From Lunularia cruciata (Eukaryota > Streptophyta > Marchantiopsida > Lunulariales > Lunulariaceae), in the NCBI GenBank assembly GCA_948567375.1, contig OX419759.1, positions 46,725,493-46,789,492 of the forward strand: a stretch of 64,000 nt of DNA. Reading direction: 5' to 3'. Made by a program: the position numbers and the translations under genes. Shown here one piece after another: positions 19,091 to 31,007 of this stretch (the stretch's first letter is position 1; each line of letters begins with the position of its first letter). Below the pieces are notes generated by a model that saw nothing but the letters and a program-made list of their open reading frames with translations, was not told where the DNA came from and made no database searches.

Positions 19091-21157
19091 TAAAAAAAAG
19101 TCACTACTCTAACTTTGAATCAATGTCCTCTCCATGTCACTATAGCAATAAGGATGTTGGGAAACTGGTGTATTGCTAGTCAGCTAAATCTGTATACCAC
19201 GTCCCTTTAGAGCACCCAAATCCTTCATAATGAAGGCAAAACAACTTGTGTGGCTCCTCAAGAACCTCCAAACCCTCCATCTTTCCTCTCCAATAAGCTT
19301 GGGTGCAAGATCATGCTCCCAAGTATCCTCTGTAACTGTAGTAGGAGTGGAAGACATATTGACTGGCTGCTACATTGGGCCCTTGAGAGCAATAGTGTCA
19401 TGCTCCTGACCACTAAAGGTCCTAACCTCTGTGTGAAAAAATCCCTCCACTCTAGTTGCATCCCAAGTGGACCAAGGGTGTAATCCAAGTAGCCCACGCT
19501 CACTTGGATGGACTCCAAGTAGACCACTCTCCCTAGTAGATACTGGATGTGTCCCAAGAATACCATGTCCAATCGGTCCATTGCACCCAGCATGTGCCTG
19601 AATCGTCTCGATAGGCACAAGGCTCACAAGTGTCCGAGTGGTGATGCCGATCAAGCGCATCCTACGATGCTCTGCCAAGCCAAGGCTCACAATCTAGGTC
19701 AAACAGTTTAGGTCCATAGCTTGACCTAACACCTCACGCTTGGATGCCTCTAACACTATTGAAATAACAATAATACTGGTGTGAAAACCCATCACCCGCT
19801 CTCTCTCATTAGCGTTAGGCTCCACCAATTGCTATAACTATGAGTCCCAAACAAGTCCAGGTCCTTCCTCTCAAAAAGCATGAGAGCTTGGGAAGCTCAT
19901 GAGTGTTGGAAATGCAGCTCTAGGTTGTCCAACTAGGTTCAATACTGCCATAGGTGATCTATCAGGCACTACCACTGTTTGAGACTAATGCCCAACATCC
20001 AAGATATCATCAACAAGGATGTTGTCAAGTTGTTGAATACCATCATAAGTGCGCTATAGAACCTCTTTGGGTAAGAGGTTCGTCCACCAAAGACAAAGAC
20101 AATGAGCTCGTGATCCCACTCTAGCTACATCTAACAATACAGCAGGTCCTATTCAAGAATGGACCTGATGTGTACTCGCCACCACTCTAGTGCAAGAATC
20201 ACCCATCAAAGAAATGTTCTCCAAAAGGTTAGCTGGAGAAACAGACTGATGAACTTGGAGATGTTGTAGTATCAATAACATCTCCCAAAACACACCAAAA
20301 CGAGGATCCTGAAGACCCAATCCTCTACCAGTATGTCTATGTCCCTGACATGGCTATCCAAAAATCACCAAGTGAATAGGCCCATGTCTCTCTAGGTCAT
20401 GCGCCCCACAGTAAAGGAATGTCTACTGGTAGGGTCTTTTGGTAACCCTTGACTGCTAGCATTGGTAATAAGTTGATAGGCCAAGAATGCCACATGATGT
20501 AGAGAGATTTGCCTAGTAGTCTCATCTCTCTCTACATACAAGTACCTTTGTACTTGTATACCCGCTTGTAATACCGTAGCTAGTCTAGTACTAATCCAAC
20601 CAAACAACTCCAATAGACATATTCCCACTATTGGATACTGCCAAGAAATGAGTGTGGTATCCTGAGGTGTCAAAGAAGTTGCCTCTGGAGGCTCATCCTC
20701 ACACTTATCTCCTTATGGTACAAAGGCTCCACTCTAAGCCTACTGCACCAACCGATCTGCATGTTGTTGCAATGCCTCCTCTGAACTCCACAATGGAACA
20801 TCCAAGGTGAATGGAACAATCCCACTCATACTCCAAAGCCGGGTGATCTCCTTTGGTATTGGAATATCCTTTGCATGGGCATTCCTCTCCAACAAGTCAC
20901 CTGGCCAAGTAATTGCACCACTAAAAGCTAAAACTGATGACATGGTCCCAAACAATAGTGAGCCAAGACTGCCACTATTGAAGCGTACTGGTAGGTGACA
21001 TACTTGTCCTTCACTAGACTGCCAAGATGGTCTATAGGAGGCTGTCTATTCCCAATAATCAATACTAAAACCCATGGGGTATAACAATGCTCCCCCAACT
21101 AGCACATCATATGACTCAGCTATTGTTGCAATAGATTGAGCTCTCACCACCGAGCTA
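19091..21157 (-). pseudogene. Long protease-to-RT spacer of the permuted Ty3 element
   Basis: About 2 kb separates the protease from the RT, much more than in ordinary Ty3 elements. Open minus-strand pieces at 20,740-20,955 (for example FTLDVPLWSSEEALQQHADR) and 20,392-20,673 show coding character, but I recognise no domain. The rest has many stops. It may be an extra domain specific to this lineage or a further decayed insertion. Confidence 0.45.
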
Positions 21158-21691
21158 TCAGTAGGATGACCAGGCTGAGCCTAGACAACAAGTTCTCCAT
21201 GTGTGATGTATTGTGTCAAACCACCACCTAGAGATGTCTGGATCTGAAATGGAACTGACAATTGTAGCCTTCCCCAACATAAGGGGCTGTGCACCAGAGT
21301 CTAACAAGACTCTATGTGGTGTATAGATCTTCCTTGAAGGTCCCACCAAACAAAAAATCCCCCTTTGGTTATCCAATAGGACAACACCAGGTGTAAACCG
21401 CACTCTCTCAAAGGCCGATCTGGTTGCCAACTGCTTAGCCTTAGCTGCTACTGCTTGCCACAAACCATTGGTCGCTGAATGGATCCCATGCTCCTCAACC
21501 AAGTCAGCTCCACTACCAACCACATCTGCTCTAGTAGTAGGAACCATATCATCTCTACTCTCACAAAGTGTGGCAACCAACCGGAATACTGGGGCTGGGT
21601 CAACTCCCAATGTAAACATATCACTAACCAAAAACCAAGGATGCCGCATAATCAGCTGAGCCACCCTCAACATCATGAGTCTCAACATCAT
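21158..21691 (-). pseudogene. Aspartic protease of the permuted Ty3 element
   Basis: A 177-codon open frame ends in RVLLDSGAQPLMLGK, whose D-S-G-A (21,290-21,301) is the canonical retroviral-type aspartic protease active site. The protease would cut Gag-Pol in the particle. The preceding 100 residues resemble a Gag-Pol linker without a recognised domain. Confidence 0.72.
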
Positions 21692-21739
21692 GCTAGACTC
21701 AGTCTATGTAGTAATAGGTGGTTGACTAGCAGGTAGTCA

Positions 21740-23400
21740 ATCATGTACTCCATCACCACCTACCACACCTGCACTGGGACATCTAGGAACCATGGATGTC
21801 ATTTGCAATGCCTCAAATAGCATGAAAGATTGGGGAAGTCGGACCTGTCTCCCAACCGCTCCTCTTTGTGGGTCCAACTCCATTGATGCTCCTCTAGGCT
21901 CAGGAGCACGTACAACACTCCTAGGCACTGCTGCAAATGCATCCACCTATGCTGCTCTGCACATGAAGTCCAAAGCATCTCTATCACCAACATATGAGGT
22001 GGAAGCCTCAACACCCGAATCCGATCTCCTCTGAGCAATAGCCATACTAGCCAATCTTTGCTCCAACTGCTCAATCCGAGTAGCCATAGTTGTGTCAGAA
22101 GTAAGGGAAAGTACTTCACCCCTACTAGGTGTAGATCTTCTACCACCACCTCTACCACCTTGTCTTCCATGAATTGGAGCTCCTCTACTACCTGCCATAG
22201 TAGCCCTACCACTCCGTTACTCCGGGTGTAGGTCAAAACACTGATCACTAGTGTGACCAAATCTATGGCAATGCTCACATTGCCTTTGTGTTGGCTATGA
22301 TGCACCTAAGGTATCAGGTCCATTGCCTTGAGTACACTCTCTTCGACGGTGAGGTCCACCACAAGTCCAACAAGCAACACTACCACTCACTAGCTACTGT
22401 TGACCCGCAAATGAAGGTAAGGGTCTAGCTCCACTAGGCCCTCCACTTGCTCTATAAGGCTGTCCACTTTGTCCTCAAAAGCCAACTGGGCATGGTGCAC
22501 TTTGCTGCACTCTAGAAGAAGTCACAACTGTGGAAGGTCTCCCTACCAAATCCAGATGTCACCACTCTCTCCTCCACCATGTTGAGCTCAATATGCTCAA
22601 CCAAACCAAAGACCACTGCCAAAGTGGGCAAAGTAGCCTACAGCAATGTAGCATCACAAACTCTATGTTGTAACTCCTTATCTAATATCTCATACCAAAA
22701 CTAGACTGCTTGGACCTCAATAACTTCATAAGTGAAACTGATTAGTTGCCTCATGCGAGTGTATGCCTCACGTAGGCTCTTTCCAACCTTCCGTTAGAAC
22801 TCTTGCAAGCTCCTCAACTTGTCAGTCTACACTCCCTGGTAGTTCTGCCTCAAACACAAGGAGAACTCTGCTATGGGGTTAAACCCCAATACCACACCAC
22901 CTCCTGCAACGGTACCTCCACTCATAGTAGCACTATCTCTCACTAGTGCACCTCCACTGGCTCCACCAACACTACTTGAGCTAGAACTCGTAGGTACAGC
23001 CGATCTACTCCTGGCCACCAAGCCTGAAGTGATACAGATATAGTTCGGAGACCAATACTATCTCTATAACTCGATCTCCTCCAAATGAGCTCTCCTGAAC
23101 TCATGGTAGTTGTCCATTGGCGGACCTTCTAGATGCTGAAACAACCCCTTCCATGCCATGAAAGATGTGAACAAAGTTGAGTTCCGCATCTATTGTAGAT
23201 CACACCAACTATCAAACTCCTAGATGAAGTCATCCAACTCAATGGTACCCATTGTACTAGAGTAGCACCAAGGGCCTTTGGAGGCCCCATAAATCTTGTC
23301 CATGTCCCACAACAATGATGCAGACACACCAAGTGCACTCTCAATTGAATCAGTTCCGATGTTGAATTCCAACTCAGAGTCAATCTCCTCCCTCACTAGG
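21740..23400 (-). pseudogene. gag of the permuted Ty3 element with two zinc knuckles
   Basis: A capsid-like block is readable near 23,130-23,200 (RNSTLFTSFMAWKGLFQHLE), then a Ser/Gly-rich stretch (22,827-23,021). Two nucleocapsid zinc knuckles follow: C-WT-C-GGP-H-RRRE-C at 22,334-22,372 and C-EH-C-HRFG-H-TSDQ-C at 22,238-22,279. After a stop, a Gly/Arg-rich tail and a coiled-coil-like TRIEQLEQRLASMAIAQ (about 22,060) lead to the protease. Several stops break it. Confidence 0.72.
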
Positions 23401-24809
23401 ATCTGAAATACAGGCTGATACCAAGTGCCACTCTAAGAAAACCCACTGTGTACTATAGGGCTATCTCCTTTGGAATCCCCAAAGAACTCCGTCGTGACAA
23501 AGTAACCGCAATAGCAAACCAAAACCACCAACTACAACCGCAAGTCGCAAGTACCACACCAAGTGCCAATACCAACTAAGCACCACCCATTAATGTTACT
23601 CTAACCGAGATAACTACACTAGGGGAAAGGGCAACCTGTAACTTGCCATCATAACACGCACTCTCACGGTCTGTAGGTCATCACTTCTTGTCTCACCGGA
23701 GAGAAACAAAGGTAGTCTGACTGGTCATCACTCCAGCCTCACTATCAAGAACACACCAGAGCACCAATGCTCAAAAGTCAAGGCACTTCACACAAACGTG
23801 GTCCACAAACAAGAAGTAGAGAATGGAGGGGGTCCAATCACAAAAAATCTAAACAAAAACACTCCATCTCATAACACAACACGGGACTAACTCTGCTACC
23901 ATTTGGCATTTGACATAAGAGAAGTTCGTATCTAAGTCCTAAGCTACCAAGATCACCAAGAATAGGATCAAATTGCCTCTCCTAGCCAGAGCTACAAGTG
24001 TAAAGATAAAAGTGGCATAATCACTAGGACAACAAATGAGTGTGGACTAGTTGGCTAGGGCACTAGTCTAGGAACAAGAGATCTAGGGGTCAAACCCTGT
24101 TGTGCACAATCTAGCATGAAAGATAGAATTTATCAACCAATGACCAAGATCTACTCTAAACTAACTAGCCTCGCGCCATCAAGTTGGCTTGGTGGCCCTT
24201 CTAGGATTTCATAGCCTCTCATACCCCTATGCCTCGAAGCCTCTAAACGCCCAAATGAGGCCTTTCTTCTTGTCACTTTGAACCTCATCCAAAATTGGCA
24301 AAACTTCTCCAAACTTGCAGAAGTCCTTCAAACTAGCAAAACTCCTCCAAATCTGGCCAAACAGCAAAACTCTTCTAAATCTTGCCAAAATCTAATATAA
24401 AATCTGACGTAAACCCTAAAGTTGGCTGAACGCCAAATCCCCTGCTAACTTTCCACTCAAGCCAAATTGACAACATGGGTTTCTCCAAATCATAAATTCA
24501 CTAGAATAGCTTCTCAACTCCACTTTCAATTTGATTTTCTAAGCACAACTTGCAACAAATTTGTCATGCCTTCATCTCCTGAGCTCAAAATCATGACCAT
24601 TGCTCGAAATTCACTCCTTCTTTGCTCAAAAAATAGCCAGCACTTCCGTACACCGTTTGCCTTACTACCAAATATACATCAATCAAATGAGCTTCGCACA
24701 CTAGGGAAAAGCTGAACTTGAATCAAGCTACCAATGATCACCAAGCTTGGAGATACCATCAACGCTCAAAGTTCATGCACCCGATTTTCCCCTGACTTTA
24801 CTTCTCTGA
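23401..24809 (-). other. 5' leader of the permuted Ty3 element
   Basis: About 1.4 kb with no convincing ORF on either strand. Next to the LTR (24,790-24,810) the minus strand reads TTACATCAGAGAAGT, which resembles a tRNA-iMet primer site (TGGTATCAGAGC) that has lost its TGG. Confidence 0.5.
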
Positions 24810-25263
24810 TGTAATCAAATCGTTTACCACTCTCAACTTAACTCAACTCAGATCATTATTTGATCTGTCACTCTATAAACTACCAACAACTAGGCACTGA
24901 TTATAGTCAAGTCACACCCCACTCCAACATAGAGAATTCAGGTGACGCTCGCCGGCCTCTATTCACCATAGTTATGAACTCGAAGGCTCAACATGAGAGA
25001 AGTGAGCTCTTTGGAACTACACTTCTAAAGTATACCCACTGGACTCGAGTTAGGTTTGAACCCTAAAGGTTCCGCTAATGGCACATTTGATGGTACAAAC
25101 GGTGCAAAGTGACAGTGGGCTCCACCGTGAAATCAATATCCCAAACACAAAATCTGATCGTCTGAAAATAGTTTTTGAGAAATTGTTGAAATTACTCTAA
25201 TTACTGTCATTGTAACTCCAGTGTCGTGAGTAATCTAGATGCAACACTACAAATGACATGATA
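24810..25263 (-). repeat. Partial LTR at the other end of the permuted Ty3 element
   Basis: Matches 10,230-10,691 but lacks the 105-bp LTR start present twice at the opposite end. It stops at 'gacatgata' and is followed by arm sequence 'acaccacatgcg'. Confidence 0.8.
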
Positions 25264-25335
25264 ACACCACATGCGTCTGAGTTATGGAACTCTATAGTTA
25301 AGAGGAGTTGCAGAACTTCGATGGCCAGTTGACCT
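25264..25335 (+). repeat. Third partial arm copy, right of the Ty3 insertion
   Basis: Continues the fragment at 9,970-10,124: it matches 8,230-8,300 in the same orientation ('ctctatagttaagaggagtt', 'cgatggccagttgacctc'). Right after it the inverted right arm begins with a short tandem repeat of 'ggaatgtacttgagagca'. Confidence 0.8.
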
Positions 25336-25888
25336 CGGAGTAGGGAATGTACTTGAGAGCATGGAATGTACTTGAGAGCAGAAACCGTTTCTTGGGTCAT
25401 TGGGTAGTTCGTTTGAATTCATGGAGGCAAAAGCAACATACTTAGTCTGATCGATTTCTCGTTGGTTGAGTTTCGAGGAGACTTCAAATTCACAGAGTTT
25501 ACATGTAAGCTTATCGTCTGCATGTTTTTCCCATACAAATCCGAGATTGGATATTTTGAGACAGCTGCAACTCTAACGCATATATGAAGCCATGTATCCT
25601 AAATATTATGCTTCTTTTGCTTTACGGACAGCTTTAACGTCGTGGTTTTCCATCACCAACCCCACATTCTTGACAACAATGAAGTCTCTTCAAAGCGACT
25701 TGTAATTGTGTTCGAGTGGAAGGCACTAAAAGAGACAACTACGCTCGTCTGACGTTCTTCACGTCAAATACCTGAGGTCAACTGGCTATCGAAGTTCTGC
25801 AACTCCGCGTAACTTTAGAGTTCCAGAACTCAGGCGCACGTGGTGTCCATGTCCGTGCATTCAATTTAAAGTCCATCAATTGTCAGAG

Positions 25889-26110
25889 TGGAGGTCCACT
25901 TCGCATCGGAACTGATGCTTCCCAACTGTTTCGTTCAACGTGCGTATTTTCCAGGTTGATCTTCTAATTCAGAGCACAGCTAACGACCTAAAATAACGTA
26001 ATCTGTCATGTCAGCTTGATTCCTGAACGACGTCGCGCAAGCACCTCTCGTTGACATCTTCCTGCGCATCTGCGGCCTAGCTATGGGTTTGATCATCCCC
26101 ATGCTTCTCT
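25889..26110 (+). pseudogene. Right-arm copy of the candidate membrane-protein exons
   Basis: The 66-bp exon (25,889-25,954) and the following acceptor (TCATGTCAG before 26,015) are preserved. The second exon has a 2-base deletion after RRRAST that puts a stop in frame, and the sequence after MGLIIPMLL is shortened. This copy is therefore broken while the left-arm copy stays open. Confidence 0.4.
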
Positions 26111-26512
26111 TTGTTCCTTTGTTCTGTATGTCTAGGTTCTACTCTATGATGAATATATTTCATGTGTAGTAGGACATTCATACTTTACAGGGGAAACTTG
26201 ATCTGATCTCAGCTCTTACTACAACCTGCAAAGTAGCCCATCGCCTCAGAAATCTGGTGCATGATGTTTCAAACACTACAGAATAGCTTTCAGACCTAGA
26301 ATGCTTCGAATCATTTTTTGAATGTTATCATGCTCGTTTGCCGTACATAGAATTCAATTTGGAGAATTTTGTGAGCATGTCGTGTAATTGTTCGTGTCAC
26401 CTAAAGATCCTGAACTACCTCAATCCAATGTCCGAGCTGTTGGAACACATGAGAGTTCTAGATCTGATTACGCTTAACGTGATATGGATCAAAATTTGCA
26501 TCAATTTGTCAC

Positions 26513-27169
26513 ATGAATGTCAAGTGGCACCATATATGGACAGGTTCTGGCGGTAGTTGTTTGGAGAAAGGAAAGGAACAAGGAGAGGGAAAAGGAAATG
26601 GAAAGGGATCTTCCGGCGGTGGTTGTTTCCGGGGAGGAAAGGAACAACGAGAGGGAAATAGAAAAGAGTCTACCGGCATTGGTTGTTTTCGTGGACGAAA
26701 GGAACGAGGGGGAAAAGGAAATGGGAAAGAGTTCCGGCGGCGGTTGTTTTCGGGGACGAAAGAAATGACGACAGCGAAAAGGAAATGGAAAAGAATCTTC
26801 CAGACGGTGTTTGTTTTCATGGAGGAAAGGAACAACGAGGGGGAAAAGGAAATGGAAAAGAGTCTTCCGGCGGTGGTTCTTTTCGGGGACGAAAGCAACA
26901 ACGAGAGCGAAATGGAAATGGAAAAGAATCTTCCGGCGGTCTTTGTTTTCGTGGAGGAAAGGAACAACGAGGGGGAAAAGGAAATGGAAAAGAGTCATCC
27001 GGCGGTGGTTGTTTTCTGGGACGAAAGGAACAACGAGAGGGAAAAGGAAATGGCAAAGAGTCTTCCGGCGGTGGTAATTTTCGTGGAGGAAAGAAACAAC
27101 GAGAGGGAAAAGGTAATGAAAAAGAATCTTCCGCCGGTTGTTTGGGTAAGGGGTCACATGACTTTGTAA
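26513..27169 (+). CDS. Gly/Lys-rich repeat ORF, right-arm version with 9-10 repeat blocks
   Basis: It starts at the same ATG as the left-arm copies (MNVKWHHIWTGSG) but is 218 codons because the block of about 60 bp is present 9-10 times instead of three. The frame shifts inside the array: the first blocks read GNGKGSSGGGC and later ones read EKEMEKSLPAVV. The other frames are also open (26,683-27,222). Alternating frames without stops mean the array is coding-capable in all frames, so an ORF here is weak evidence of a protein. Confidence 0.22.
   Translation: MNVKWHHIWTGSGGSCLEKGKEQGEGKGNGKGSSGGGCFRGGKEQREGNRKESTGIGCFRGRKERGGKGNGKEFRRRLFSGTKEMTTAKRKWKRIFQTVFVFMEERNNEGEKEMEKSLPAVVLFGDESNNESEMEMEKNLPAVFVFVEERNNEGEKEMEKSHPAVVVFWDERNNEREKEMAKSLPAVVIFVEERNNEREKVMKKNLPPVVWVRGHMTL
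26560..27130. repeat. Minisatellite of about 57-72 bp, 9-10 units
   Basis: Words of the form 'ggaaaggaacaacgag(a/g)g' recur near 26,564, 26,636, 26,695, 26,756, 26,822, 26,889, 26,951, 27,019 and 27,079. The corresponding left-arm DNA has only about three units, so the array expanded in this arm or contracted in the other. Confidence 0.85.
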
Positions 27170-27229
27170 TTAGTCTGTTTTATTACGCTACATTCCTTGT
27201 CACTCCAATTCAATTTGTGTAATTTGACG

Positions 27230-28240
27230 ATGGTGTAACGCATGACAATTCTGACTCAAATTTAAGAGTTAGTCCGCAAGGCCATCACATGAACCCTAGA
27301 TGTGTAGGTCCTAAACCTTTAACGACGAAATCATTAGTTTTGTATTGTATATATGTGCAGCAGGTGCCGTAATCTATATTGGAATCAATAATTCTGCTGT
27401 GAACGAAACGGGTTATGGTCCAGACTGTGCATGTCCATGTAATGCACAATATTGCGTATTTTTAAAATGCGTCTATTAGTGCAAAAAGGTGCGCTCTTTC
27501 TCTTGCAATCATTTAATGTTCGCTTCTATTTCATCTACAAAATTCTGTGAAGCCGAAGTAATGTTGATAGAGTATGCAATGGTTTTTTAGGATGTCCTTG
27601 AGTTAACACGTACGCTAATTATTCGAAATATATCTTATGTACGGTTAGAGTATTAAGTTCAGCTGACAAACACATCTCTGACTCGGATCCAAACAACCCA
27701 TATTTACACTCTCACTTTGTGGGTATATCCGGGCACACTTGGATGAGAATAAGAAAGTTCACGTACTGCGACATGAGATTTGGAATGAGATTTACCTTTG
27801 CAAATGGAGATTATGGAGTTTATCTCAAACCTCCAATTCAGTTTAGGTTTCAGTACACTTTCTCACAATATCTGGACCGAGACCAATTCAACATGCACCG
27901 GGTTATTGCCGGTGATATGGAAGCTTAATTTACGGTTGTTTAGGTGAATTTGAGTTGTCCTCGACTGTCATCTTGCAGTTGCTGGAGTTGTAACTTGTTC
28001 GTTAACTGTACTACTCAGCGTTTGGATGCTCATCTTGTCACTAGTTAGTTAGTTATGCAGTCTCACTCCTGCAGTCTAAGACCATTTGAGGGTCAAAAAC
28101 TAATCTGTTAGATGAGTTCTCAACCCTAAATGGTCATCTTCTAGCGAGTTAGTTCGCCATTCCATGCGGATGGTACCGATTTACATTACTAGCTAGTTGT
28201 CCCATTGATAGCCCACATTGAGCCAGTTCAAGTACGTTTA
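27230..28240. other. Right-arm sequence without a recognisable gene
   Basis: Inverted counterpart of 4,560-5,540. It includes the decayed copy of the MITE-like hairpin at 28,030-28,215. The short ORFs are not shared with the left arm. Confidence 0.5.
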
Positions 28241-28936
28241 AGTTAGCTGATTTGATTTTGATAAAACTTGACTGTAATCAGTTTCAATTCAAGGATACAG
28301 TGAGGAACTTGAAAGGATCTGGGTCAGAAGATCTTTGGCTGCGAGCACGAACTCATTCCATGCCAACTGTTGTTATGATGTTATATGTCGCTTGGGAGTC
28401 GGCTAAATATTTTGCCACTTCCCGGGCGATGAAATCTTTCTATGCCAAATGAAGCTTAGAAATCCGAAATCTTTAGGTTTATCGTTAGACGGTTGTTGAG
28501 TCTTTCTATTCTCGCCGGCGTTTCATGTGTGTCGCGTCCTCTCCGTGAGTACGAGAGTATATGTTATGATATGATATGATAAGACCAGTCACAAAGCAGG
28601 CCGTTGAGTTCGAGACGGTAGGACAGAAATTAAAGAAAAATGAAGCAGCGTGACGAATTGCACTTTATAAAGAAGAAGGAGACCGCGTAGAAAAAACCGA
28701 AGGATGGGAAGACTCCATCAAGCCAGACAAGGGAGAGACAAAAAAGGTAGAATGGGGCTAAGCCCCAATGGAGTCTATATGAGAGAAATCTGCCCTTCCG
28801 CACCTAAGATATCTAAGCTATGCAAGTAGAACGGTCTACACACAAGTGAAGCATCCAAAGAAACATCACCTAATGTGATTACTCTCCTATGGATTGCACC
28901 AACCACTGCACTAGTAGAGCAATGAACACGAGCTGT

Positions 28937-29194
28937 CTAAAATATGCTACAAAGTATGAGAGTGAGAGTGGTACTCCCAGCACACCTAACATGATAAGCT
29001 CTTGCGCATTCACTAACAAAGGTGTCAAACGTCATGTCCATAGCTCCATATAACTCCAAGGCTAGAGGAACAAAGAGGCAACCTTGCTGCATGCCCCTAT
29101 ACTTGGAAACCTTGCGACCTGCTGCTGCACTTGCCGCCCATCCAAGGGGACGGGTAATCACTCCCTTTGAAACGGTATCCCATAACCACGACAT
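28937..29194 (-). pseudogene. LINE-like C-terminal domain, minus-strand copy
   Basis: Reads KGVITRPLGWAASAAAG, KVSKYRGMQQGCLFVPLALE and LYGAMDMTFDTFVSECARA. I recognise this as the C-terminal segment that follows the Cys-rich region in many plant and algal LINE-type reverse transcriptase proteins (pattern P-LFVPLA-E-YGA). A full protein would be around 1,000 residues; only this piece is open here. Confidence 0.55.
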
Positions 29195-29709
29195 CCGCCA
29201 TTGTCACCTGATCATCTTGGACCAAGTATGAGTCTTCCCTAAGACATGTCATCTGCAAAGCTTACGAACACTCCCTCCAAGCCAAGTACCACTCTCTCAT
29301 GCCATAGCAAACACTATGCCACTAATAGCATCATGGGTAGATATTGTTTGTCCTCCAAAAGGACACTATGTCATGTGGACCGCTGTTGCATCTAGTGTAG
29401 AACTACACTCACAAGTGAGTAATGAAGATACAGATGGATGGACCAAACCTAGGCAAAACCTCATCCTTGTAGAGAAAGTAGCTGATGTGAGTCGAAATGC
29501 CCTAATGCACGGTCGAGCTAGGATCCAAGAGCTTGCACCCTTGCCAAAGCAAGAGCAAAGATGTGCTCTAGTAGCATGAGGAATGGACGAGTCGACTTAG
29601 AGAGAATGTAGCGTATGTTCACATTGTTGCTCCATCAAGGATAACTATAAACCTCTAGTCCAATCTGACGATAGTGAAGCAAAAAGTGGAAAATCCTCTC
29701 GTGCACATG

Positions 29710-30452
29710 GGAATAGACTATCTCTCATCTATAACAATAACATCTGGAGAGAAAAGGATCTTCCCTCCACCTCTATCATATAAGTCTCCAAAGTCAGCCT
29801 ATCAACAACCACAAAACAAGAGGAAAGTAGGGGTGCCAAGAGAGCACAACTACCCAAAAACACTATAGGTGTCATCTCCTCTATAGATAGCAAGCCAACC
29901 CCTCCACATGAGATTGGCACAGCCATCTGTCTACATGCCAAATCCCTTGTCAAACACTCAAATGTCCTTGGTCCAATAATATCACCAAAGACTCCCATAA
30001 TCCTCCTCTCAAATCCTCTCAGATGTGATAGGAAGGACGGTGAGGGGGGGACTATATGGATGAGGTAGGATGGTCAACAAGCAATACTAGAGGAGAGTAT
30101 ACCAAATGCAACCTATGGATCTCCTAGTAATGGAAGGTCATCCACATGTGTGTATCATTTGCCAAGGAGTGAAATACACAACTTGACATGGCCAAAATAG
30201 TAGATAGGAGAGCTCTAGAGTGAGCCATGGCAAATAAGGGTCCTCCCAAAGGATCTCTTTGTTTTTTACCAACAGCTGACTCCAAGATAGTGACTCACAC
30301 GTGTGAACCACCTGTTGGTAGTAAAGGGAAGTAGGAGAGATACAAAAAGATTGCACAAACTGAATGGGACTTGCCAAGGACCCACATGCCTCCCTAAGTT
30401 TTCTAAAGATGGATGCCCATGAGATGCTATTAAAAGTGTTCTCAACATCCAC
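29710..30452 (-). pseudogene. LINE-like reverse transcriptase fragment
   Basis: It begins MDVENTFNSISWASIFRKLR, which matches the RT block of LINE-type elements (D-x-x-NAFN-S-R). A weakly similar stretch with FVQSF and SPTSLYYQQVVHT follows. The Asp of the first catalytic block is present. The YxDD region is not readable because of stops and shifts. The rest down to 29,710 is degenerate. Confidence 0.6.
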
Positions 30453-31007
30453 TTGTAGGACGACCCACTATCTAGGAGTGCTCTAATGCCTAGAGATATA
30501 GCCTCATATCATCCATGTGTAGTTACTCCAAATTGATATGGACTAAGGTGTTGTTGAGAGGATTTTCCACCTTTTAATTCACTATCATGAGAGTGGACTA
30601 GAGGTTTACAGTCTTCCTTGATGGAGCGACATTGTGAGCATACATTAGATTCTTTGTTAGTTGACTTGTCCATTCCTCAAGCTACTAGAGCTATTCCTTG
30701 TTCTTGCTCCGGCAAGGGTGCATGCTCTGGGATCATAGCTCTACCATGCATTAGGGCATTTCAACTCGCACTAGCTCCTTTCTCTACAACAATGAGGTTG
30801 TGCCTAGGTTTGGTCCACCCATCTGCATCTTCATTACTCACTTGTGAGTGTGGCTCTACACTAGATGCAACAGCGGTCCACACGGTGTCCTTTTGGAGGA
30901 CAAATGATAGCTACCCATGATGCTATTAAGGACATAGTGTTTGCTATGGCAATAGAGAGTGGATACTTGGCTTGGAGGGGAGCGTTCGTATGATTTGCAG
31001 ATGACAC

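Larger units (their letters stand above)
10125..25263 (-). mobile_element. Circularly permuted Ty3/gypsy element, split by a nested chromovirus
   Basis: On the minus strand the order is partial LTR (24,810-25,263), leader, gag with two zinc knuckles, protease, long spacer, reverse transcriptase with an intact YIDD, RNase H, integrase, then after the nested element a purine-rich tract, one full LTR (10,796 to 10,230) and the first 105 bp of another LTR (10,229-10,125). The LTR is fixed by the purine tract on one side and an ATCAGAG primer-site remnant on the other. The element thus starts and ends at the same point inside the LTR. Many stops make it inactive. Without the nested element it is about 9.7 kb. 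Confidence 0.75.

Noticed and set aside
21799-22305. 168-codon minus-strand ORF
   Set aside because: It overlaps the gag frame that contains the zinc knuckles; the Leu/Trp-rich translation has no support.
26501-27157. 218-codon minus-strand ORF opposite the right-arm repeat ORF
   Set aside because: It is a consequence of a stop-free purine-rich minisatellite; Phe/Pro/Leu repeats are the expected antisense product.
30618-30920. 100-codon plus-strand ORF considered as a separate gene
   Set aside because: It is the Cys-rich part of the LINE-like protein in the inverted copy, continuing into 31,008-31,349.
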